Positions 28,438 through 38,239 of a DNA stretch of 64,000 nucleotides are shown here, in pieces. The notes under the pieces are model-generated. The model saw only the letters and a program-made list of their open reading frames with translations, ran no database searches and had not been told where the DNA came from. The stretch spans positions 434,001 through 498,000 of the forward strand of contig NZ_JABFDM010000003.1 of NCBI RefSeq assembly GCF_013178945.1, read 5' to 3'. This DNA comes from Bradyrhizobium aeschynomenes (GTDB lineage Bacteria; Pseudomonadota; Alphaproteobacteria; Rhizobiales; Xanthobacteraceae). The position numbers were made by a program, and so were the translations under genes. Each line of letters begins with the position of its first letter. Position 1 is the first letter of the stretch.

Positions 28438-28482
28438 AGTCGACCTCGCGTGCGGCGAAAGCTCGCGTAATCAGAAGGAAGC

Positions 28483-29145
28483 TTACTGCCAGCCCGGCAC
28501 GCCGCGCATGTCCGGCAGGTGATGCGCGATGCCCTTGTGGCAGTCGATGCAGGTCTTCTGCCCCGTGAACAGGAAGCGCTGGTGAGCTTCGACGGCGCGC
28601 GGGGACTGCCTGGTGATGTCCATCGACTGGGAGCTGTGGCAGTTGCGGCATTCGAGCGAATCGTTGGCCTTGAAGCGTGCCCATTCGTGCAACGCCAGCT
28701 CCAGGCGGCGATCGTTGAACTTCTCGCGGGTGTCGATCGAGCCGAACAGATGACCCCAGACCTCCTTGGACGCCTGCATCTTGCGCGCGATCTTGTCGGT
28801 CCAGTTGTGCGGGACGTGGCAGTCCGGGCAGGAGGCGCGGACGCCGGAGCGGTTGGAGAAGTGGACGGTCGTCTTCAGCTCCGCGAACACGTTGTCTTTC
28901 ATCTCGTGGCAGCCGGTGCAGAACTTCTCGGTGTTGGTGATCTCGAGCGCGGTGTTGAAGCCGCCCCAGAAGATCACGCCGGCGACGAAGCCGGCGAGCA
29001 CCAGCACGCCCAGGCCGAAGATCGAGCTCGGCTTGAGCAGGACGTCGACGAGGTCGAGCACGAATTGCCAGGCGCGGCGGAGGAGGCCGAGCCGTTTCTC
29101 CGGGGCCGGTGTTCCCGGCCCCTGCGGGATGTCGGCGCTGCTCAT
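28483..29145 (-). CDS. napC: Cytochrome c protein NapC
   Basis: 220 residues from ATG at 29145, overlapping the napB stop by 4 bp (ATGA). One membrane anchor at about 38-58 ([20 protein letters not shown]), then four haem sites CTGCH, CPDCH, CRNCH and CIDCH, as in NapC/NirT tetrahaem quinol dehydrogenases. It takes electrons from the quinol pool and passes them to NapB and NapA in the periplasm. Last gene of the napEDABC operon. The open frame upstream of the chosen start is antisense-type Arg/Pro-rich sequence and was discarded. Confidence 0.97.
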   Translation of the reverse strand: MSSADIPQGPGTPAPEKRLGLLRRAWQFVLDLVDVLLKPSSIFGLGVLVLAGFVAGVIFWGGFNTALEITNTEKFCTGCHEMKDNVFAELKTTVHFSNRSGVRASCPDCHVPHNWTDKIARKMQASKEVWGHLFGSIDTREKFNDRRLELALHEWARFKANDSLECRNCHSSQSMDITRQSPRAVEAHQRFLFTGQKTCIDCHKGIAHHLPDMRGVPGWQ

Positions 29146-29612
29146 CGCTTGGCACCGGGCTTGTCGTGCGACAGCACCGTGTCGATGTCGACGAAGTCGT
29201 TGCTGACCGGCGGAGTGGCGACACTCTGCGGCACGTGGCACTGGTTGCAGAAGTAGCGGCGCGGCGACACCGACGCCAGGAACTGGCCGTCGCGGTCCAT
29301 GAAGTGGGTGATCGAGAGCATCGGCGCTTTCGATTCGGCGGTGCGCGCACGCGCGTGGCAGGACAGGCACTTGTTGCCCTGCATGTCGACCTGATAGCCG
29401 TCGATCGCATGCGGGATGACCGGCGGCTGCTCCGGATAGTTGCGCACCTCCTTCTCGGCGGTGTTCTTCATCGGCTGCATCGGCGGCGCAGGACCCTCGT
29501 CGTTGAGCGGTGCGGGACCGCGCAGTGAGGACGAGACGCTCTGGGCGAGCAGGGCGCTCGAGCCGGCCGCGAGGCTGGCTGCGAGCAGCATCATCGCAAG
29601 TTTCTTGATCAT
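29142..29612 (-). CDS. napB: Nitrate reductase dihaem cytochrome subunit NapB
   Basis: 156 residues from ATG at 29612. Signal peptide [24 protein letters not shown]; two haem motifs CLSCH and CNQCH with the flanking '[20 protein letters not shown]' and '[14 protein letters not shown]' typical of NapB. It is the periplasmic electron carrier that binds NapA and receives electrons from NapC. The start lies 5 bp after the napA stop, and its own stop overlaps napC, so translation of the three genes is coupled. Confidence 0.97.
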   Translation of the reverse strand: MIKKLAMMLLAASLAAGSSALLAQSVSSSLRGPAPLNDEGPAPPMQPMKNTAEKEVRNYPEQPPVIPHAIDGYQVDMQGNKCLSCHARARTAESKAPMLSITHFMDRDGQFLASVSPRRYFCNQCHVPQSVATPPVSNDFVDIDTVLSHDKPGAKR

Positions 29613-29617
29613 ATCAG

Positions 29618-32122
29618 TCACACCCGCTCGATGCGCACGGCGCATTTCTTGTAGTCGGTCTGCAGCGAGATCGGATCGGTGGCGTCGAGCGTCACCTTGT
29701 TGATCAGCTTCGACTCGTCGAACCACGGCACGAACACGAGGCCGCGCGGTGGCTTGTCACGCCCGCGCGTCTCGACGCGGGCGCGGATGAAGCCGCGCCG
29801 CGAGGCGACCTTGACCTCATCGCCACGCCGCAAGTTCGCTGCCTGCGCATCGTCCGGATGCATGAAGCAGACGGCCTCGGGGAACGCCTTGTAGAGCTCG
29901 GGCACGCGGCGCGTCATCGTGCCGGAGTGCCAGTGCTCGACGACGCGGCCCGTCGACAGCCAGAACGGATAGTCCTTGTCGGGCGATTCCGCCGGGGGCT
30001 CGTAGGGCAAAGCGAAGATGCGCGCCTTGCCGTCGGCGAAGCCGTAGAACTGCACGCCGGTGCCGGCCTTGACGTAGGGGTCGGAGCCTTCGCGGAAACG
30101 CCAGCGCGTCTCCTTGCCGTCGACGACCGGCCAACGCAGGCCGCGCTCCTTGTGGTAGGTCTCGAATGGCGCGAGGTCGTGGCCATGGCCGCGGCCGAAC
30201 GCGGCGTATTCCTCGAACAGACCCTTGTGGACGTAGAAGCCGAATGCCTTCGACTCGTCGTTGGCGTAGCCCGGCTCGATGTGGTCGAGTGGGAATTTGT
30301 CGACCTGGCCGTTCCTGTAGAGCACGTCGAACAGCGTCTTGCCGCGCACCTCAGGCTTCTTGGCGATCAGCTCTTCCGGCCAGACCTCCTCGATCTTGAA
30401 GCGCTTGGAGAACTCCATGAGCTGCCAGAGATCGGAGCGCGCCTCGCCCGGCGCCGACACCAACTGATGCCAGAACTGGGTGCGGCGCTCGGCATTGCCA
30501 TAGGCGCCTTCCTTCTCTACCCACATCGCGGTCGGCAGGATGAGGTCGGCGGCGAGCGCGGTCACGGAAGGGTAGGCGTCGGAAACGACGATGAAATTGT
30601 CGGGGTTGCGGAAGCCTGGATAGGTTTCCTCGTTCGCGTTCGGGCCGGCCTGGAGGTTGTTGTTGACCTGCACCCAATAGGCGTTGAGCAGACCGTCCTT
30701 CAGCATCCGGCTCTGCAGCACCGCGTGATAGCCCGGCTTGTCGGGGATCGTGCCCTCCGGCAGCTGCCAGATGTGCTCGGCCTTGGTGCGATGCTCCTTG
30801 TTGGTGACGACCATGTCGGCCGGCAAACGATGCGAGAAGGTGCCGACCTCGCGCGCGGTGCCGCAGGCCGAAGGCTGGCCGGTCAGCGAGAACGGGCTGT
30901 TGCCGGGCTCGCTGATCTTTCCCGTCAGCAGATGGATGTTGTAGATGAGGTTGTTGCACCAGACGCCGCGGGTGTGCTGGTTGAAGCCCATGGTCCAGAA
31001 CGAGACGACCTTGGTCTTGGGATCGGCATAGAGCTCGGCCAGCGCCTCCAGCCGGTTCAAGGGGACGCCGGACATCTCGGCGGCCTTCTCCAGCGTGTAG
31101 TCGGAGACAAACTTCGCATATTCGTCGAACGAGATGTCGGTGGCGTCATTGGCCTTGGCCGCGCCCGTGGCCTTCTTCTGCAGCGGATGCTCCGGGCGCA
31201 GGCCGTAGCCGATGTCGGTCTGGCCCTTCTTGAACACCGTATGCGCCTGGACGAAGTCCTTGTTGACGCGGCCGGTCTTGATGATGTGGTTGGCGATCGC
31301 GTTGAGGAGATAGAGATCGGTCTGCGGCTTGAACACCATGCCGATGTCGGCGAGGTCGAACGAGCGATGCTCGAAGGTCGAGAGCACGGCGACCTTGACA
31401 TGCGGCGCCGACAGGCGCCGGTCGGTGACGCGGCTCCACAGGATCGGATGCATCTCCGCCATGTTGGAGCCCCACAGCACGAACGCATCGGTGGCCTCGA
31501 TGTCGTCATAGCAGCCGGCCGGCTCGTCGATGCCGAAGGTGCGCATCATGCCGGCGACGGCCGAGGCCATGCAGTGCCGCGCATTCGGATCGATGTTGTT
31601 GGAGCGGAAGCCGGCCTTGAACAGCTTTGACGCAGCGTAGCCTTCCCAGATCGTCCACTGTCCCGAGCCGAACATGCCGACGCCGGAGGGACCGCGCTTC
31701 TTCAGCGCGTCCTTGTACTTCGCGGCCATGACGTCGAACGCTTCGTCCCAGGAGACGGGGGTGAACTCGCCGTTCTTGTCGTACTTGCCGTTGGTCTTGC
31801 GCAGCATCGGATGCGTCAGGCGGTCATGACCGTACATGATCTTCGACAGGAAGTAGCCCTTGACGCAGTTGAGGCCGCGATTGACCTCGGCCTTGATGTC
31901 GCCATGGGTGGCGACGACGCGGTTGTCCTTGGTCGCGACCATCACGCTGCAGCCGGTGCCGCAGAAGCGGCAGGCGGCCTTGTCCCATTTCAGCTCGCTG
32001 GCCTCGCGTTCGGTGACGAGGTTGGCCGCAAGCGAGCTCGCCGGCATCCCGGCGGCGGCCGCGGCAATCGCTGCGGCCTCCAGCTTGAGCATCTGACGGC
32101 GATCGATCTTTGATTCGGTCAT
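29618..32122 (-). CDS. napA: Periplasmic nitrate reductase, catalytic subunit NapA
   Basis: 834 residues, full length. Tat signal '[20 protein letters not shown]' at the N-terminus; [4Fe-4S] cluster Cys 51, 54, 58 and 86; molybdenum-ligand Cys 184 in '[12 protein letters not shown]'; C-terminal molybdopterin-dinucleotide region '[20 protein letters not shown]'. Bis-MGD enzyme reducing nitrate to nitrite in the periplasm, with electrons from NapB. NapD, encoded 15 bp upstream, proofreads the Tat signal. The FixK/FNR box before napE suggests oxygen-responsive control of the whole operon. Confidence 0.98.
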   Translation of the reverse strand: MTESKIDRRQMLKLEAAAIAAAAAGMPASSLAANLVTEREASELKWDKAACRFCGTGCSVMVATKDNRVVATHGDIKAEVNRGLNCVKGYFLSKIMYGHDRLTHPMLRKTNGKYDKNGEFTPVSWDEAFDVMAAKYKDALKKRGPSGVGMFGSGQWTIWEGYAASKLFKAGFRSNNIDPNARHCMASAVAGMMRTFGIDEPAGCYDDIEATDAFVLWGSNMAEMHPILWSRVTDRRLSAPHVKVAVLSTFEHRSFDLADIGMVFKPQTDLYLLNAIANHIIKTGRVNKDFVQAHTVFKKGQTDIGYGLRPEHPLQKKATGAAKANDATDISFDEYAKFVSDYTLEKAAEMSGVPLNRLEALAELYADPKTKVVSFWTMGFNQHTRGVWCNNLIYNIHLLTGKISEPGNSPFSLTGQPSACGTAREVGTFSHRLPADMVVTNKEHRTKAEHIWQLPEGTIPDKPGYHAVLQSRMLKDGLLNAYWVQVNNNLQAGPNANEETYPGFRNPDNFIVVSDAYPSVTALAADLILPTAMWVEKEGAYGNAERRTQFWHQLVSAPGEARSDLWQLMEFSKRFKIEEVWPEELIAKKPEVRGKTLFDVLYRNGQVDKFPLDHIEPGYANDESKAFGFYVHKGLFEEYAAFGRGHGHDLAPFETYHKERGLRWPVVDGKETRWRFREGSDPYVKAGTGVQFYGFADGKARIFALPYEPPAESPDKDYPFWLSTGRVVEHWHSGTMTRRVPELYKAFPEAVCFMHPDDAQAANLRRGDEVKVASRRGFIRARVETRGRDKPPRGLVFVPWFDESKLINKVTLDATDPISLQTDYKKCAVRIERV

Positions 32123-32137
32123 GGTGGTCTCGGTTGA

Positions 32138-32458
32138 TTAGCCGGCGTCGATGGCGTGGAAGACGAGGCAGGCGGAATGCACGCAGGGGATCGCGGAGAT
32201 GGTCGTCATGGTGGCGCCGAGCGCGCCCGCGTTCGGCGCATCGACGATGACGATCAGTTTGCCGCGCTCATCGCGGCCGTGAATCTCGCAGCCGGACATC
32301 GCAAGAATGTCGGCGGCGACGCGATCGAGCTGATCGGGACGGGTCTGAACGATGATCGAGGCGATCTCGCCCGTGACAGGCGCAACCACGGGCTCCGCGG
32401 TGAGCACTCGGCCGGTGATCAGCGCGCGCCTGTCGAGGGGAGTGCGGTGTGAGAGCAT
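32138..32458 (-). CDS. napD: Nap chaperone NapD
   Basis: 106 residues from ATG at 32458. NapD ferredoxin-like fold: 'EIASIIVQTRPDQLDRVAAD', 'ILAMSGCEIHGRDERGKLIV', 'TMTTISAIPCVHSACLVFHA'. NapD binds the Tat signal peptide of NapA in the cytoplasm and holds export until the cofactor is loaded. The first 22 residues (LSHRTPLDRRALITGRVLTA) form an extension beyond the core fold, as in other rhizobial NapD. The longer open frame to 32740 overlaps napE out of frame and was rejected. Placed between napE (17-bp gap) and napA. Confidence 0.93.
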   Translation of the reverse strand: MLSHRTPLDRRALITGRVLTAEPVVAPVTGEIASIIVQTRPDQLDRVAADILAMSGCEIHGRDERGKLIVIVDAPNAGALGATMTTISAIPCVHSACLVFHAIDAG

Positions 32459-32475
32459 ATAGGCCGTCCTTCCGG

Positions 32476-32661
32476 TCAATGTGCCGAGGGCGGGCCGGGC
32501 GGTCCGGCCAGCATCTGGTAGACCCACACCGCCAGCCCGTAGGAGCCGACGGTGGCGACCGCGAGCGCGGGCATCAGCACCGCGGTGAGGAACAGGAAGG
32601 CAAAAATTTCCATGCGTCTGCGGCGCGCACGCGCATTCGCATCGCTGCCAACGAGCGACAT
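32476..32661 (-). CDS. napE: Nap operon membrane protein NapE
   Basis: 61 residues from ATG at 32661. Short basic front (SDANARARRRRMEIFAFLFL) and one membrane helix 'FAFLFLTAVLMPALAVATVG', then 'SYGLAVWVYQMLAGPPG', matching the small integral protein NapE (TorE-like). Its exact role is unknown; it is the usual first gene of alphaproteobacterial nap operons. Upstream lies the FixK/FNR box at 32752-32765. No napF, napG or napH is present, so this is the compact EDABC form. Confidence 0.9.
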   Translation of the reverse strand: MSLVGSDANARARRRRMEIFAFLFLTAVLMPALAVATVGSYGLAVWVYQMLAGPPGPPSAH

Positions 32662-33046
32662 GAGAGAATTCTCGACTGTGTGGGTATGGGAGGGTTTGCG
32701 GCATCCGGGCCGCGCCTGATGATAGATTAAGCGAGCCCATTGGAACCAGCGTTGACCTGGATCAAGCGCAGGGGACTCCAGAGCACACCAGCGCACCGCC
32801 CCAGCGAATTCGGGCCCGCGTCGCCATCATGTTGGTTGATGAGCCGTGAAGACCCGTGACCGCATGTTTCCTTGCGAGAAACTCTCGCTGCTTTGCGTGG
32901 GGGCCTCGATACGATCATCCCCTCTGGTCGTCAGCCGAGAGGACCGGCATTGCTATTTTTCAGAGGTGCTCGACACGCGTTTCGTCCGCCACCATCATCC
33001 ATCGCATCGCATCAGCGTGGATGCGCAAGGGTGATTGGAGAGGGCA
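32662..33046. other. 385-bp divergent gap, nap and ssu
   Basis: The region separates the minus-strand nap operon and the plus-strand ssu operon, so it must contain both promoters. The only clear element is the FixK/FNR box at 32752-32765 for nap. The ssuA side (32870-33040) has no recognisable -35/-10 pair; a ribosome site (ggagaggg) precedes ssuA at 33047. Short open frames on the plus strand from 32846 to 33050 have no coding character. Confidence 0.55.
32752..32765. promoter_or_regulatory. FixK/FNR-type box upstream of napEDABC
   Basis: TTGACCTGGATCAA, the same 14-mer as at ppk2. The centre is about 97 bp upstream of the napE start; with the usual -41.5 placement transcription would begin near 32717, giving a leader of about 55 nt. 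Nitrate respiration genes are classical FixK/FNR targets in Bradyrhizobium (family knowledge), which makes this the best supported regulatory site in the window. Confidence 0.75.
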
Positions 33047-34003
33047 ATGAAGCGTCGCGATTTTCTGAAACTGTCATTGGCATCGGCTGCGGTGATGAGC
33101 TGCGCGGCGCCGCTGCGCGCCGAGGACAGGCCGAAGGAGATCCGCATCGGCACCCAAAAGGGCGGCTTCTTTCCTGCCGTGAAGGCGCGTCGCACCATCG
33201 AGACCGCATTCAAGCCTCTCGGCATCGAGATCGTCTGGATCGACTTCCAGTTCGGCCCGCCGCTGCTGGAGGCGATCAATGTGGGCAGTGTCGATTTCGG
33301 CTATGTCGGCGATGCGCCGCCGATCTTCGCGCAGGTCGCAAGCGCCAAGATCCGCTACGCCGCGGCCGTCAAGCAGAACGGCAGCACGCAGGCGATCATC
33401 GTGCCCAAGGACTCCCCGATCAAGACGCTGGCTGATCTGAAGGGCAAGCGCGTCGCCTTCGGCAAGGGTTCGAGCGCGCACAATCTGCTGGTCGCGGCGC
33501 TCGAGAAGGCCGGCATCGCCTGGAGCGACATCACGCCGGCGCCGCTTGCGCCGGCCGATGCGACCGCCGCCTTCGTCAAGGGCTCGGTCGATGCCTGGTC
33601 GATCTGGGATCCGTATCTCGCGCTGGCCGAGCTCAAGGAGAATGCGCGCGTCATCGTGTGGGACAAGGACGTGCACAAGCCGAACTCGTTCTACATCGTC
33701 GGCAGCGACTTCGTTGAGAAGTATCCGGCCGTCGTCGCCAAGCTGAACGGTGCCTTCGCCGCCGAGGGGGTGTGGGCCAACAGCCATCACGAGGAGGTCG
33801 CGAAGGCACAGGCCGAAGCCACCGGCGTCGATCTCGAAGCGGTCCGCCGCTTCGTCGACCGCTCGGTCTACAGCGTCGTCCCGATCGATGCCGACATCAT
33901 CAAGAGCCAGCAGGCGGTGGCCGATCGCTTCGCTCGGGTCGGGCTCATTCCGAGACAGGTCAACGTCGCCGACATCGTCTGGAAGTGGACGCCGTCCACC
34001 TGA
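33047..34003 (+). CDS. ssuA: Aliphatic sulfonate ABC transporter, substrate-binding protein
   Basis: 318 residues from ATG 33047 after ggagagggca. Signal sequence with twin arginines ([20 protein letters not shown]), then the SsuA/NMT1-like fold: '[20 protein letters not shown]', '[20 protein letters not shown]', '[11 protein letters not shown]', '[15 protein letters not shown]'. It captures alkanesulfonates in the periplasm for SsuBC. First gene of ssuA-ssuD-ssuC-ssuB plus a flavin reductase, a sulfur-starvation utilisation operon. The twin-arginine motif suggests Tat export, which is unusual for a cofactor-free binding protein but seen in rhizobial homologues. Confidence 0.93.
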   Translation: MKRRDFLKLSLASAAVMSCAAPLRAEDRPKEIRIGTQKGGFFPAVKARRTIETAFKPLGIEIVWIDFQFGPPLLEAINVGSVDFGYVGDAPPIFAQVASAKIRYAAAVKQNGSTQAIIVPKDSPIKTLADLKGKRVAFGKGSSAHNLLVAALEKAGIAWSDITPAPLAPADATAAFVKGSVDAWSIWDPYLALAELKENARVIVWDKDVHKPNSFYIVGSDFVEKYPAVVAKLNGAFAAEGVWANSHHEEVAKAQAEATGVDLEAVRRFVDRSVYSVVPIDADIIKSQQAVADRFARVGLIPRQVNVADIVWKWTPST

Positions 34004-34038
34004 CGCGTGATCGCCATCCCCATCGGAAAGAGAATGAC

Positions 34039-35214
34039 ATGAGCAACGCTCCGAAGCCCGACGTTCTGTGGTTCCTGCCGACCCATGGCGACGGCCGCCA
34101 TCTCGGCACGTCGCAAGGCGGCCGCGAGGTCAACTTCAACTATCTGCGCCAGGTGGCGCAGGCCGCCGACCAGCTCGGCTATTTCGGCGTGCTGATCCCC
34201 ACCGGACGCAGCTGCGAGGATTCATGGATCGTCGCCTCAGCCGTGGCGCCGTTCACCGAGAAGCTGCGCTACCTCGTCGCGGTGCGTCCCGGCCTGCAAT
34301 CGCCGGCGGTGGCCGCGCGGATGACGGCGACGCTCGACCGCGTCAGCAATGGGCGGCTGCTCGTCAACGTCGTCACCGGCGGCGATCCGATCGAGAACAA
34401 GGGCGACGGCATCTTCCTGTCGCATGAGGAGCGCTACGAGGTCACCCGCGAGTTCCTCACCGTCTACAACGCGCTGCTCGAAGGCGAGGCCGTCAACTTC
34501 TCCGGCAAGCACATCAAGGTCGAGGACGGCCGCCTGCTGTTCCCGCCGGTGCAGTCGCCGCGCCCGCCGCTGTTCTTCGGCGGCTCGTCGGATGCCGGCA
34601 TCGACGTCGCCGTCGATACCGTCGAGAAGTATCTGACCTGGGGCGAGCCGCCGGCCGACGTCGCGGCCAAGGTCGCCAAGGTCAAGGCCGTCGCCGACAC
34701 GCGCGGCCGGAAGCTGTCGTTCGGCATCCGCCTCCATGTGATCGTACGCGAGACCAATGAGGAGGCGTGGGCCGCGGCCGACGATCTCATCAAGCACGTC
34801 ACCGACGACACGATTGCCTCGGCGCAGAAGATCTTCGCGCGGATGGATTCGGTCGGTCAGCAGCGGATGTCGCAGCTGCATGGCGGCCGCCGCGACAAGC
34901 TCGAGATCAGCCCGAATCTGTGGGCCGGCGTCGGCCTGGTGCGCGGTGGCGCGGGCACCGCGCTGGTCGGCGATCCCGACACGGTGGCGGCGCGTATCCG
35001 CGAGTATCAGGATCTCGGCATCGATACGTTCATCCTGTCCGGCTATCCGCATCTCGAGGAGGCCTATCGCTTCGCCGAACTGGTCTTCCCGAAGCTCGGC
35101 CTGAACACGGTGGAGCAGGGCGGCAACGTGACGAAGCTCCGCGCGAATACGGGTCCGTTCGGCGAGACCATCGCCAATGAGCATCGTCCCCTGCAGCGGG
35201 CGTCGCAGTCATGA
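34039..35214 (+). CDS. ssuD: FMNH2-dependent alkanesulfonate monooxygenase
   Basis: 391 residues from ATG 34039; the frame is open far upstream (33772) but only inside ssuA, so that part is not coding. Bacterial luciferase-like TIM barrel: '[20 protein letters not shown]', '[15 protein letters not shown]', '[19 protein letters not shown]', '[20 protein letters not shown]', '[20 protein letters not shown]'. It cleaves alkanesulfonates to aldehyde and sulfite using FMNH2 and O2. The FMNH2 should come from the flavin reductase at the operon end. It overlaps ssuC by 4 bp (ATGA). Confidence 0.97.
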   Translation: MSNAPKPDVLWFLPTHGDGRHLGTSQGGREVNFNYLRQVAQAADQLGYFGVLIPTGRSCEDSWIVASAVAPFTEKLRYLVAVRPGLQSPAVAARMTATLDRVSNGRLLVNVVTGGDPIENKGDGIFLSHEERYEVTREFLTVYNALLEGEAVNFSGKHIKVEDGRLLFPPVQSPRPPLFFGGSSDAGIDVAVDTVEKYLTWGEPPADVAAKVAKVKAVADTRGRKLSFGIRLHVIVRETNEEAWAAADDLIKHVTDDTIASAQKIFARMDSVGQQRMSQLHGGRRDKLEISPNLWAGVGLVRGGAGTALVGDPDTVAARIREYQDLGIDTFILSGYPHLEEAYRFAELVFPKLGLNTVEQGGNVTKLRANTGPFGETIANEHRPLQRASQS

Positions 35215-36017
35215 GTCTGATCGAAAGCCTTCCCAAAGTCCGCAAGCTCACCGTCCCCAAGGCAGATGGATTGCTGCCTTGGCTCGTCCCGCTCGCGATC
35301 CTCCTTGTCTGGCAGGCGGCCTCGGTTGCCGGCTTCGTCTCCCCCCGCGTGCTGCCGGCGCCGAGCGACGTCGCGCGCGCCGGCTGGAAGCTGTTGTGGT
35401 CGGGCGAGCTCGGCCGCAACATCTGGGTCAGCTTCTGGCGCGCCTCGATCGGCTTCCTGATCGGCGGCAGCATCGGTTTCGCCTTCGGCCTCGCCAACGG
35501 CCTGTCACAGCTGTCCTCGAAGCTCACCGACACGACATTGCAGATGGTGCGCAATGTGCCTCATCTGGCGCTGATCCCGCTGGTGATCCTGTGGTTCGGC
35601 ATCGACGAGAGCGCAAAGCTGTTTCTCGTCGCGCTCGGCGTGTTCTTCCCGGTCTATCTCAACACGCTGCACGGGATTCGCACCGTCGACCCGCAACTCA
35701 TTGAAATGGGCCGCGTCTACGGCATGACGGACGGCGAGCTGTTTCGCCGCGTGATCTTCCCCGGCGCGCTGCCGTCGATCTTCGTCGGCCTGCGCTTCGC
35801 GCTCGGCATCATGTGGCTCACCTTGATTGTCGCCGAGACGATCGCCGCCTCGTCGGGCCTCGGCTACATGGCGATGCAGGCGCGCGAGTTCATGCAGATC
35901 GACGTCGTCGTCCTCTCTATCCTGATCTACGCCCTGCTGGGCAAGCTCGCCGACAGCGCCTCGCGGTTGCTGGAGCGGCTGACGCTGTCCTGGCATCCGG
36001 CGTTCAGCAAGCATTGA
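35211..36017 (+). CDS. ssuC: Aliphatic sulfonate ABC transporter, permease
   Basis: 268 residues with six predicted membrane segments and the BPD_transp_1 EAA loop '[20 protein letters not shown]'. Other landmarks: '[20 protein letters not shown]', '[20 protein letters not shown]', '[20 protein letters not shown]', '[20 protein letters not shown]'. It forms the inner-membrane channel of the SsuABC importer. Start ATG 35211 overlaps the ssuD stop (ATGA), which indicates translational coupling; ssuB begins 9 bp after its stop. Confidence 0.96.
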   Translation: MSLIESLPKVRKLTVPKADGLLPWLVPLAILLVWQAASVAGFVSPRVLPAPSDVARAGWKLLWSGELGRNIWVSFWRASIGFLIGGSIGFAFGLANGLSQLSSKLTDTTLQMVRNVPHLALIPLVILWFGIDESAKLFLVALGVFFPVYLNTLHGIRTVDPQLIEMGRVYGMTDGELFRRVIFPGALPSIFVGLRFALGIMWLTLIVAETIAASSGLGYMAMQAREFMQIDVVVLSILIYALLGKLADSASRLLERLTLSWHPAFSKH

Positions 36018-36026
36018 GATCTGCAA

Positions 36027-36887
36027 ATGCAGCAAGCGCTTCGAATTCCCGTGTCCAGCGTCGAGGAGACCGACGGCAAGGATGCGATCGGCCCTGCTGA
36101 GGCTTTCCGCCCTGTGAGGAAGCCCAGCGTGAGCCCGGCCAAACCCGAGACGCGCGGCCTGCCGCTGGTGATCCGCGACTTGCGCAAGTCCTTCGGCGAC
36201 AACCAGGTGCTGCGCGGCATCGAGCTGGAGATTCCGGCCGGTCAGTTCGTCGCCATCGTCGGCCAGAGCGGCTGCGGCAAGAGCACGCTGCTGCGCCTGA
36301 TCGCAGGTCTGGACAAGCCGACGTCCGGCACGATCAGTTTCGGCGACACGGCCGCGCGGTCCGAGGACATCCGCGTCATGTTCCAGGAACCGCGGCTGTT
36401 GCCCTGGGCGCGTGTGCTGGCCAATGCTGAGGTCGGGCTTGGGCGCGATCGCAAGGCCGCCGGCGCGCATGACCGCGCCAAGCAGGCGTTGGAGGAGGTC
36501 GGTCTCGCCGAGAAGCGCGATCAGTGGCCTTCCGTGCTGTCGGGCGGCCAGAAGCAGCGCGTGGCGCTGGCGCGCGCGCTGGTCAGCGGGCCGCGCCTGC
36601 TCGCCTTCGACGAGCCGCTCGGCGCGCTCGATGCGCTGACCCGGATTGCGATGCAACGGCTGCTGGAACGGGTCTGGATCGATCAAACCTTCACCGCAAT
36701 CCTGGTCACCCATGACGTCGCGGAGGCCGTGGCCCTGGCCGATCGCGTCCTGGTCATCGAGGACGGCCGGGTCGCCGAGGACATCAGCGTCGATCTGCCG
36801 CGCCCGCGCCGACGCGGGTCTGCCGAGCTCGCGACGCTGGAGGGCTCGATCCTGGGCCAGTTGCTTGGACCGGGCACGGCAGGGTAG
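36027..36887 (+). CDS. ssuB: Aliphatic sulfonate ABC transporter, ATP-binding protein
   Basis: 286 residues. About 48 N-terminal residues precede the ABC domain and are poorly conserved in composition, so a later start (for example an ATG-free GTG near 36129) cannot be excluded. Walker [11 protein letters not shown]-loop '[20 protein letters not shown]', signature [18 protein letters not shown], Walker B '[15 protein letters not shown]', H-loop '[20 protein letters not shown]'. It powers sulfonate uptake with SsuC and SsuA. It is followed by the flavin reductase gene 14 bp downstream. Confidence 0.95.
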   Translation: MQQALRIPVSSVEETDGKDAIGPAEAFRPVRKPSVSPAKPETRGLPLVIRDLRKSFGDNQVLRGIELEIPAGQFVAIVGQSGCGKSTLLRLIAGLDKPTSGTISFGDTAARSEDIRVMFQEPRLLPWARVLANAEVGLGRDRKAAGAHDRAKQALEEVGLAEKRDQWPSVLSGGQKQRVALARALVSGPRLLAFDEPLGALDALTRIAMQRLLERVWIDQTFTAILVTHDVAEAVALADRVLVIEDGRVAEDISVDLPRPRRRGSAELATLEGSILGQLLGPGTAG

Positions 36888-36901
36888 GAAAGATCAACGC
36901 A

Positions 36902-37477
36902 ATGAACTCCATCGTCCGTCACATGCCCGATGCTACGGCGCTCCAGCCGGATTTCCGCTCTGCGATGCGCCAACTGGTCGGCGGCGTCAGTGTCATCACC
37001 GTCGGCCGGGGCGACGAGGTCACCGGCATGACCGTCAGCTCGCTGTCGTCGCTTGCGGTGGAGCCTCCTTCCATCATCGTCAGCCTCAACCGCAGCGCCT
37101 CATCCTGGCCAATTCTGCAGCGGGAGCGCGTTTTTGGGGCCAATCTGCTGGCGGCGGATCAGATCGACGTCGCCGAACGGTTCGCGGGTAAGGGAGGCCT
37201 GCGCGGCGCCGAGCGTTTCGCCGGCGCCGAGTGGCGCAAGCACGTCACCGGCGTGCCGCTGCTGGTGGGAGCACTCGCGACGCTGGATTGCGAGGTCGAG
37301 GAGATGATCGAACGGCATTCCCACGCCATCGTCATCGGCAAGGTGGTGCATATCGAGGTCGCGCCGCAATCGGCGGCTCTGGCGTATTGGCATGGCAGCT
37401 ATGTCGCGGTTGATAGCGACGACGATCTCGGCCAGCTGGCCGCCCTGAGCGTGCCTGATCCGGGGCTGACGCCGTAG
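36902..37477 (+). CDS. Flavin reductase (RutF/HpaC-like) supplying SsuD
   Basis: 191 residues. Split-barrel flavin-reductase-like fold: 'FRSAMRQLVGGVSVITVGRG', 'GMTVSSLSSLAVEPPSIIVS', 'ASSWPILQRERVFGANLLAA', 'HSHAIVIGKVVHIEV'. It should reduce FMN with NAD(P)H and hand FMNH2 to SsuD. It is not homologous to the classical SsuE, which has a flavodoxin-like fold; here a PF01613-type reductase occupies the same operon slot. Start ATG 36902, 14 bp after ssuB. It ends the ssu operon. Confidence 0.88.
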   Translation: MNSIVRHMPDATALQPDFRSAMRQLVGGVSVITVGRGDEVTGMTVSSLSSLAVEPPSIIVSLNRSASSWPILQRERVFGANLLAADQIDVAERFAGKGGLRGAERFAGAEWRKHVTGVPLLVGALATLDCEVEEMIERHSHAIVIGKVVHIEVAPQSAALAYWHGSYVAVDSDDDLGQLAALSVPDPGLTP

Positions 37478-37559
37478 CGGCGGACCGGCGGACGGGACGC
37501 GCTGGCGTCGAGGCGGAGGAGGCCGTAAAAGCCACTGTCGATGTCGGCAGCGGACTATC

Positions 37560-37715
37560 ATGAAGCGGATCGGAACCTGGGCTCTCTACGTGATCGGCAC
37601 GGCCGCGATCCTGTATCTGGCGCTCTATGCCTACGCCATGTTGACGCAGCGCGAGTTCAAGCCGGGCGATCCCATCCACATCTTCCGCAACCCCGAGGCG
37701 CCGAGCTATTCGTGA
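37560..37715 (+). CDS. 51-residue single-pass membrane protein
   Basis: Short gene from ATG 37560 to TGA 37713-37715. Residues 4-26 form one strong membrane helix (IGTWALYVIGTAAILYLALY) followed by a polar tail 'LTQREFKPGDPIHIFRNPEA'. Composition and codon use are coding-like and the position fits an independent small gene after the ssu operon. Its last 10 bp overlap the end of the convergent minus-strand gene at 37706. Family and function unknown; topology prediction is N-terminus inside with a periplasmic tail of about 25 residues, or the reverse. Confidence 0.55.
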   Translation: MKRIGTWALYVIGTAAILYLALYAYAMLTQREFKPGDPIHIFRNPEAPSYS

Positions 37716-38239
37716 GCTGCCGCTGCGCGGCCCCGTCGTGGCGGCGGCTCGCGCAGCCACGGGTCCTTCGACTGCTCGCAATCCCGCAACTGCATCCAGT
37801 CGGCGGTGAAAAACTGGACCCGGCAGCGGCGCCAGACGCGCGTTTGTCCGGTGCCGTCCGGCGAGGTCTCGATGTCGGAGAGCGAGAGATAAGGCGGCCG
37901 CCAGCGATAGCGCCGTTCGGTGTCCCAACCGTCGCAGCCGCTCGTGCCACATGCGAAGGTGCGTGAGATCAGCTTGCCGTTGCGTGCGAAGCACCAGCTG
38001 CGCGAGCCCCATTCCTCACCGGACGACGGCTTCACCAACGGCGGGTGCGAGGTCTGCTCCCAGCAGCCGGCCAGCACGCCGCGTGTCGCGGCGACGGCCG
38101 CAGAAACGGAAAGCGGCGCGCCCAGAAGGAGCGCGCCGCCGAGGGCGAGATAATGGAAGACGGCGAGGCTACACGGGGCTCGGCATGCGCGGCGTGTCGC
38201 CGGTGCCGGGAGGCGGGATCGGCACGCCGCCGTCGGCAT
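37706..38239 (-). CDS. Exported cysteine-containing protein, unknown family
   Basis: 177 residues if ATG at 38239 is used; this overlaps the flbD end by 71 bp but is the nearest ATG, and no GTG or TTG lies between it and the signal region. Hydrophobic stretch '[20 protein letters not shown]' then SVSA marks a signal peptide with a long basic front. The mature part has six cysteines (GCW, SWC, FACG, GCD, RRCR, RDCE), probably three disulfides, with 'WGSRSWCFARNGKLISRTFA' and 'QFFTADWMQLRDCEQ'. Periplasmic or secreted; no family recognised. Placed behind the flagellar regulator, but nothing ties it to the flagellum. Confidence 0.6.
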   Translation of the reverse strand: MPTAACRSRLPAPATRRACRAPCSLAVFHYLALGGALLLGAPLSVSAAVAATRGVLAGCWEQTSHPPLVKPSSGEEWGSRSWCFARNGKLISRTFACGTSGCDGWDTERRYRWRPPYLSLSDIETSPDGTGQTRVWRRCRVQFFTADWMQLRDCEQSKDPWLREPPPRRGRAAAAHE

